From contig JASANG010003686.1 of NCBI GenBank assembly GCA_030248215.1, positions 33,654 through 97,653 on the forward strand: DNA of 64,000 nucleotides, written 5' to 3'. A program made the position numbers and the translations under genes. Position 1 is the stretch's first letter; each line of letters begins with the position of its first letter. The notes beneath the pieces are model-generated. The model was not told where the DNA came from, did not search any database, and worked only from the letters and a program-made list of their open reading frames with translations. This document shows, in pieces, positions 60,301 through 64,000 of the stretch. The stretch is from Enoplolaimus lenunculus. Taxonomy: Eukaryota > Nematoda > Enoplea > Enoplida > Thoracostomopsidae.

Positions 60301-61157
60301 TATAGCAGTACATACGTCTTGGCATGAAACTCACAAAGGTTCACCGTGTTGTGTCCTTCTTTCAGTGGCAATGGATGGAACGATATATCACATTCAACAC
60401 CGAGATGCGAAAAAATGCGACTAGCGACTTTGAGAAGGACCTTTACAAGCTTCTAAATAATGCAGTATTTGGCAAAACTATGGAGAACGTGCGCGGTTAC
60501 GTTAGTATTCACCTCATAACCGAAGAGAAAAAATACGCAAAGATGATCGCAAATCCCCGTTATTCAATGTCATCAATCTTTAATGAAAATCTGGTTGCGG
60601 TCAAAATGCATCGCAAAACAGTTACTTTATGCAAACCTATCTATGTTGGTTTCACAGTCCTCGACCTATCCAAAAGTCTCATGTACGAGTTCCACTACAA
60701 ATACATGAAAGCTATGTATGACAACCGATGTACTCTGCTCTTTACCGACACCGATTCATTATGCTATTCAGTCGAAACAATGGACATCTACCAAGACATG
60801 GCGGCAAATGCAACATTCTTCGATACAAGCGACTACCCTAATGATCATTACCTACACTCTACAACAAACAAGAAAGCATTGGGTAAGATGAAAGATGAAA
60901 CGGCTGGAGTCCCAATTGAAGAATTTGTTGGTTTACGATCAAAGATGTACAGCATAAAGTGTGGAGGTGAGGAGAAAAAGAGGGCGAAGGGAATCAAGAA
61001 GAATGTGGTCAAGAACTATATAAGGCATCAGAACTACGTCAGTACACTATTTAATTGTGGCAACATGCGTCACAAAATGAACCTTATTCAATCTGACAAA
61101 CATATTTTAAATACAGTAACATTGAATAAAACGAAACAAAGAAACTATTTTAGGTAG
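57391..61157 (+). pseudogene. Polinton zinc-finger and protein-primed DNA polymerase B region (broken)
   Basis: Replicative polymerase of the Polinton, here a fossil with about four or five breaks. Region by region it shows two C2H2 fingers (CDICNITFSRRDHLIRH type), the N-terminal domain usual in these polymerases (CFLWSILAALYP, YFCGKCLLPCC), the exonuclease motif YADFECI, a zinc/HNH-like insert (DHCHLCGRYRGAAH), polymerase motif A (YLDANNLYGW), motif B (KLLNNAVFGKTMENVR) and motif C (FTDTDSLCY). All catalytic motifs are still recognisable, so decay is recent. Confidence 0.88.
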
Positions 61158-61189
61158 ATTTTACGCAGAGGAGCTTCAAAGGGTTTACA

Positions 61190-61312
61190 TTACAGGTGAT
61201 ACCTATACGCAAGCGAAAGACTAGAGATGGTACAGAATATTTTGTAAAGTGGTTAGGATACCCGAAATCCATGAACTCGTGGGTACACGAAAAAGATCTT
61301 AGACCTACTTAG
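61190..61312 (+). pseudogene. Integrase C-terminal chromodomain remnant
   Basis: EYFVKWLGYPKSMNSWV with KDLRP is the chromodomain-like tail of Polinton-type integrases. The catalytic core of the integrase is not seen next to it, so only a remnant is present in this window. Confidence 0.6.
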
Positions 61313-61530
61313 GGCTACAACCCGTACCCATAGGGGTATACGTAGGGGTACACTTTAGGGGTACAAACCGTGTTAGAAAGGTTACATCCCGTACCCGTAG
61401 GAGTAGCTTTGCAGAAATGTTACCCGTAAGGGTATGCGTAGGGGTACCCGTTGGGTACAAACCGTGTCCGTGGGGGTACAACTCGTGTCCGTAAGGCTAC
61501 AGCAGGTACCCGTAGGGAATCCTTAAAAAG
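61313..61530. repeat. GGGTAC-rich degenerate repeat in the Polinton
   Basis: About ten variants of GGGGTACAACCCGT and TACCCGTAGGGGTA, partly palindromic around GGTACC. It lies between the integrase remnant and the ATPase and codes for nothing. Confidence 0.65.
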
Positions 61531-61559
61531 GAGATAATTACTAAGTTTGAGCATAAATC

Positions 61560-62300
61560 ATGGATCATGTATGTGGTAAATGTAGTCGTTCTTATACTTC
61601 TCGTCAGCATTTGCATAGACATAAGAAATCTTGTCGAATTAAACCAAAAACTATATCACAAATTTCTGAAATTAAAGTTCAAGATAGTTGTATTGGTAGT
61701 GATAAAGTACTGTTACCCTTAGTACTACCATTCACATGTGTTGTAAGCGGTCAAACAGGTAGTGGAAAAACCCTATGGATCTACCGATTGCTGAAACATA
61801 ATATTTTTGACCAGAAAGTTGACAAAATCCTATATTGTTATAGTATTTTTCAAGATATATACGCGCGAATGTTAGCTGAGATACCAAACTTGGAGTTATT
61901 TGAGGGTATACCTTCAGAATTTCCTACGACCGAAGGGAATACACTTTGTGTTCTTGATGATTTAATGCTGGAAGCGTCAAACGATAAAAAAATAGCAGCG
62001 GCATTTTCACGTATGAGACACAATAAACTCACTACAGTATTCGTGACTCAGAATCTATACCATGAGGGTAAATACATGCGAACCATAACCAGGAATGCAC
62101 AGTATATGGTGTTGTTTCCAAATTTTCGGGACCAGTCAATGATACACACGCTGGGAAGGCAAATGTGGCCTACCAAACCATTATTTTTGTCCAGTGCTTT
62201 CCAACAAGCAACTCGGTCACCGTTTGGATATTTGTTTTTAGACTTGAAACCTACAACCGAAGATATACTTAGAGTTAGGCAAGATATTTTTTCCAGATGA
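61560..62300 (+). CDS. Polinton packaging ATPase (A32/FtsK-HerA type) with N-terminal zinc finger
   Basis: A genome-packaging ATPase of virus-like elements; 246 residues, uninterrupted. One C2H2 finger near residues 4-26 (CGKCSRSYTSRQHLHRHKKS), Walker A GQTGSGKT near residue 65, Walker B LCVLDDLM near residue 128, and the FVTQNLY sensor-like motif usual in Polinton ATPases. The zinc finger is of the same type as at the polymerase start. The original start codon at 61560 is chosen because it includes the finger. Confidence 0.88.
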   Translation: MDHVCGKCSRSYTSRQHLHRHKKSCRIKPKTISQISEIKVQDSCIGSDKVLLPLVLPFTCVVSGQTGSGKTLWIYRLLKHNIFDQKVDKILYCYSIFQDIYARMLAEIPNLELFEGIPSEFPTTEGNTLCVLDDLMLEASNDKKIAAAFSRMRHNKLTTVFVTQNLYHEGKYMRTITRNAQYMVLFPNFRDQSMIHTLGRQMWPTKPLFLSSAFQQATRSPFGYLFLDLKPTTEDILRVRQDIFSR

Positions 62301-62356
62301 CCAGCAGATGTTTGTTTATTCTTAAAAAGACTTAACGTATCATTAAAGAACTTAAA

Positions 62357-62632
62357 ATGTCGCGTAATATAGAAAGAAACCTTATCGCTTTACGATTCTT
62401 AAGTGAATCACCAGCTAAAGTGGTTACAGTTGTAATTAAAGTAGCACCAATATCATTAGTTAGAGCATTTACTGAGATTGCGTACAATTACGTACAAAAC
62501 ACTAAAAGTAAACGGAAAGTTCTTAAAAGCATCGCTAGTAAACGTGTATCTATGCAAAAGAAGAAAAAGTTATTGACACCTTCTACCGTCAAGTTCTTAA
62601 TTAAGTATTTTAATAAACATTATGGCATGTAA
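62357..62632 (+). CDS. Small basic Polinton protein
   Basis: 91 residues, rich in Lys and Arg, with the motif KRVSMQKKKKLL. It resembles the short basic protein that often accompanies the ATPase in animal Polintons and adintoviruses. A virion or DNA-binding role is inference. Its end overlaps the next frame by 11 bases. Confidence 0.6.
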   Translation: MSRNIERNLIALRFLSESPAKVVTVVIKVAPISLVRAFTEIAYNYVQNTKSKRKVLKSIASKRVSMQKKKKLLTPSTVKFLIKYFNKHYGM

Positions 62633-63035
62633 AATGGCAGTTGTTCCCATGAGCTGGCTTGATGTAATTAAAAATGGTGGCTTACAGGATGAAGTTAAAC
62701 CCGTAACGAACGAAGTAACAGTCTTTGAATCAAAAGAATCAGATTTGTCACTTATGTTTCCTAAAAACTTGCGTAATAAAGCTAAATTGATGCTAAATAA
62801 CTTAAAAAATTTAAAACTTAATGAAAACAATCAAGTTATTTACCCAGACCAAACTGTAGATTCTAATATTTTTGATTTAGTAAAGTACTTTATATCAGAT
62901 GTTAATTTTTCACCACCCAGACCTATTGACTCGGAGAAATTTGAGTCTTTGCTTAACAGCGTACCACTTTCGGCGTTTGGTAGAGGAAGAAAGAGTAGAG
63001 CGGCTGAGCATAAATGGAAGTCTTTGTATCATTAA
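62622..63035 (+). CDS. Small conserved Polinton protein of unknown role
   Basis: 137 residues. The segment FPKNLRNKAKLMLNNLKN, then VDSNIFDLVKYF, fits the pattern of a small protein widespread in Polintons (basic helix, short strand, then DLV). The C-terminus is GRGRKSR-rich. Overlaps the preceding frame slightly. Confidence 0.55.
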   Translation: MACKMAVVPMSWLDVIKNGGLQDEVKPVTNEVTVFESKESDLSLMFPKNLRNKAKLMLNNLKNLKLNENNQVIYPDQTVDSNIFDLVKYFISDVNFSPPRPIDSEKFESLLNSVPLSAFGRGRKSRAAEHKWKSLYH

Positions 63036-63095
63036 AGTCTTAAAAGATCTTAATTTTTGTCATTATAACGTGTTTATTTCCTCACCATATCAAAA

Positions 63096-63599
63096 ATGGA
63101 GCACACAAAGTATACTAAAACCACTGATGGTGTACCGCTTGTTTTGTTTCGTTCGGGGTGGAGTGTATTTAGCAACTTTAACATTGGTCGTATCATGATC
63201 AACGGTAACCAGTATAATTGCGTGGAACAATGGTATCAAAGTGATAAGGCTAGACATTTTGGAGATAGCGAAGCATATACCAAGATTATGAATACGTTCA
63301 AACCATCAGAGCAAAAACGAATTGGCAAAAGTATTAAAAGGTACAACGAAAGCGAGTGGATCACCAATGCGAGATCTGTTATGAAAGTTGGTCTACAAGC
63401 AAAGTTCAATCAACTACCTAACGTTCGTGCAGCATTAATTGGAACCGAGAAAGCGTTGATAGCGGAGGCGGCTGAGTGGGATCAATATTGGGGAATTGGT
63501 AAAAGCATATATGATCAAACAAGTTGCGACGTAGGACAATGGAATGGACAGAATATTCTGGGACAGTTATGGATGGAAATACGAGATCAAGAGAAATAA
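63096..63599 (+). CDS. NADAR-domain protein (YbiA-like) carried by the Polinton
   Basis: 167 residues, uninterrupted, nearly all one NADAR domain: SGWSVFSNF, then YNCVEQWYQSDKARHFGD, WGIGKSIYD and NILGQLWMEIRDQ. NADAR proteins hydrolyse N-glycosidic bonds in riboflavin intermediates (YbiA) or remove ADP-ribose from nucleic-acid bases. In a virus-like element the role is likely metabolic or counter-defence (inference). It lies 60 bases after one frame and 5 before the next, on the same strand, as in a compact viral gene block. Confidence 0.85.
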   Translation: MEHTKYTKTTDGVPLVLFRSGWSVFSNFNIGRIMINGNQYNCVEQWYQSDKARHFGDSEAYTKIMNTFKPSEQKRIGKSIKRYNESEWITNARSVMKVGLQAKFNQLPNVRAALIGTEKALIAEAAEWDQYWGIGKSIYDQTSCDVGQWNGQNILGQLWMEIRDQEK

Positions 63600-63604
63600 C
63601 AAAT

Positions 63605-64000
63605 ATGACATTGACTTCAAATATTGGGTGTAATGTAGATTTAACATACTTGACTGGTATAATTGATAATTTTGATTATGATAATTTACGTTTCAATGGA
63701 GGTATATGGAAATTTAAACCACGAGGGACCGTATTATTATTTTCAAACGGAAAGGTAGTATTAGTTGGTGTGAAATGCGAAAACGATGCAAGAACCATTT
63801 TAGATAAAGTATGTTCGACGCTGTCAAGTCTACACTATGAATGTGCAGAGGAAACTTGTCTATCACTTAAAAACATTGCAGGCATGTTGAGAACAGGTTT
63901 ATCATTGAATTTACCGCGCATATATGAAAAGCTGAGATACAACCATACCATTATGTATGAAACTGAGTTACACAATAGTTTGAGGTTAAAAATATTAAAA
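63605..64000 (+). CDS. TATA-binding-protein-like protein carried by the Polinton (cut by window end)
   Basis: Starts at the ATG at 63605 and stays open to the window edge: 132 residues, against about 180 for a TBP core. First lobe: NIGCNVDLTYL aligns with N-L-G-C-x-L-D-L, RFNGGIWKFKPRGTVLLFS with F-x-A-v-I-M-R-x-R-x-P-r-T-T-A-L-I-F-s, and SNGKVVLVGVK with S-x-G-K-x-V-x-T-G-A-K. Second lobe: LKNIAGMLRTGLSLNLPRI and YETELHNSLRLKILK, like N-M-V-G-S and Y-E-P-E-L-F-P-G-L. One phenylalanine of each TBP intercalating pair may be changed. Expected role: recruits RNA polymerase to TATA promoters of the element (inference). Confidence 0.8.
   Translation, partial: MTLTSNIGCNVDLTYLTGIIDNFDYDNLRFNGGIWKFKPRGTVLLFSNGKVVLVGVKCENDARTILDKVCSTLSSLHYECAEETCLSLKNIAGMLRTGLSLNLPRIYEKLRYNHTIMYETELHNSLRLKILK

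Larger units (their letters stand above)
56660..64000 (+). mobile_element. Polinton/Maverick element, left part; continues past the window
   Basis: A fossil, partly broken virus-like DNA transposon. Parts in order: zinc-finger region, protein-primed DNA polymerase B region, integrase chromodomain remnant, GGGTAC-rich spacer, packaging ATPase, two small conserved proteins, a NADAR protein, and a TBP-like protein cut by the window end. The polymerase region has about four or five breaks; the genes from the ATPase on look whole. Capsid and protease genes, if present, lie beyond the window. The left terminal repeat is not proven; the edge may lie near 56660, where a hAT-like copy is cut off. The mix of broken and intact genes suggests a fairly young copy. 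Confidence 0.85.

Overview
The window is AT-rich animal nuclear DNA: small exons with GT-AG introns, long introns, many short inverted-repeat transposons, and three multi-exon host genes whose splice phases can be checked. The organism is an invertebrate. A tunicate is my best guess, with low confidence, because nothing here fixes the phylum. I see no rRNA, tRNA, CRISPR or bacterial-type gene.

Layout. (1) 2718-14910, plus strand: seven 3' exons of a Cys-loop receptor subunit of the nicotinic acetylcholine receptor family. The coding sum is 2,688 nt, in frame to the stop. It contains the family's classical 45-bp and 110-bp exons, a perfect 13-residue Cys-loop, M1-M4 and a glutamine-rich cytoplasmic loop. 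The first exons are not found. (2) 14911-25644: intergenic DNA packed with MITEs. (3) 25645-28146, plus strand: a three-exon SAM-dependent methyltransferase of the NNMT/PNMT/TEMT family with a large Ser/Thr-rich insertion. (4) 29430-43299, minus strand: ten exons of a giant multi-Kazal protein with about 33 Kazal/follistatin-like domains and 8,961 nt of in-frame coding sequence, 6.3 kb of it in one exon. Its 5' end is not found. (5) 43300-56650: gene-poor DNA with a Penelope-like/LINE GIY-YIG remnant, hAT-like and Harbinger-like MITEs, TTAGGC hexamer arrays and a 33-bp minisatellite. (6) About 56.66 kb to the window end, plus strand: the left part of a Polinton/Maverick element. It has zinc fingers, a broken protein-primed DNA polymerase B region and an integrase chromodomain remnant. 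These are followed by a compact, uninterrupted block: zinc-finger plus packaging ATPase, two small conserved proteins, a NADAR-domain protein and a TATA-binding-protein-like protein that runs off the window.

The three host genes show no functional link. The most novel item is the Polinton cargo. A virus-like element carrying its own two-lobed TBP-like protein and a NADAR ADP-ribose hydrolase-like protein, downstream of a TATA/initiator promoter, suggests it partly controls its own transcription and counters a nucleotide-modifying host response (inference). Other notable points are a Kazal exon without an AG acceptor, an odd receptor pore sequence, and a MITE family carrying the nematode-type telomere hexamer.
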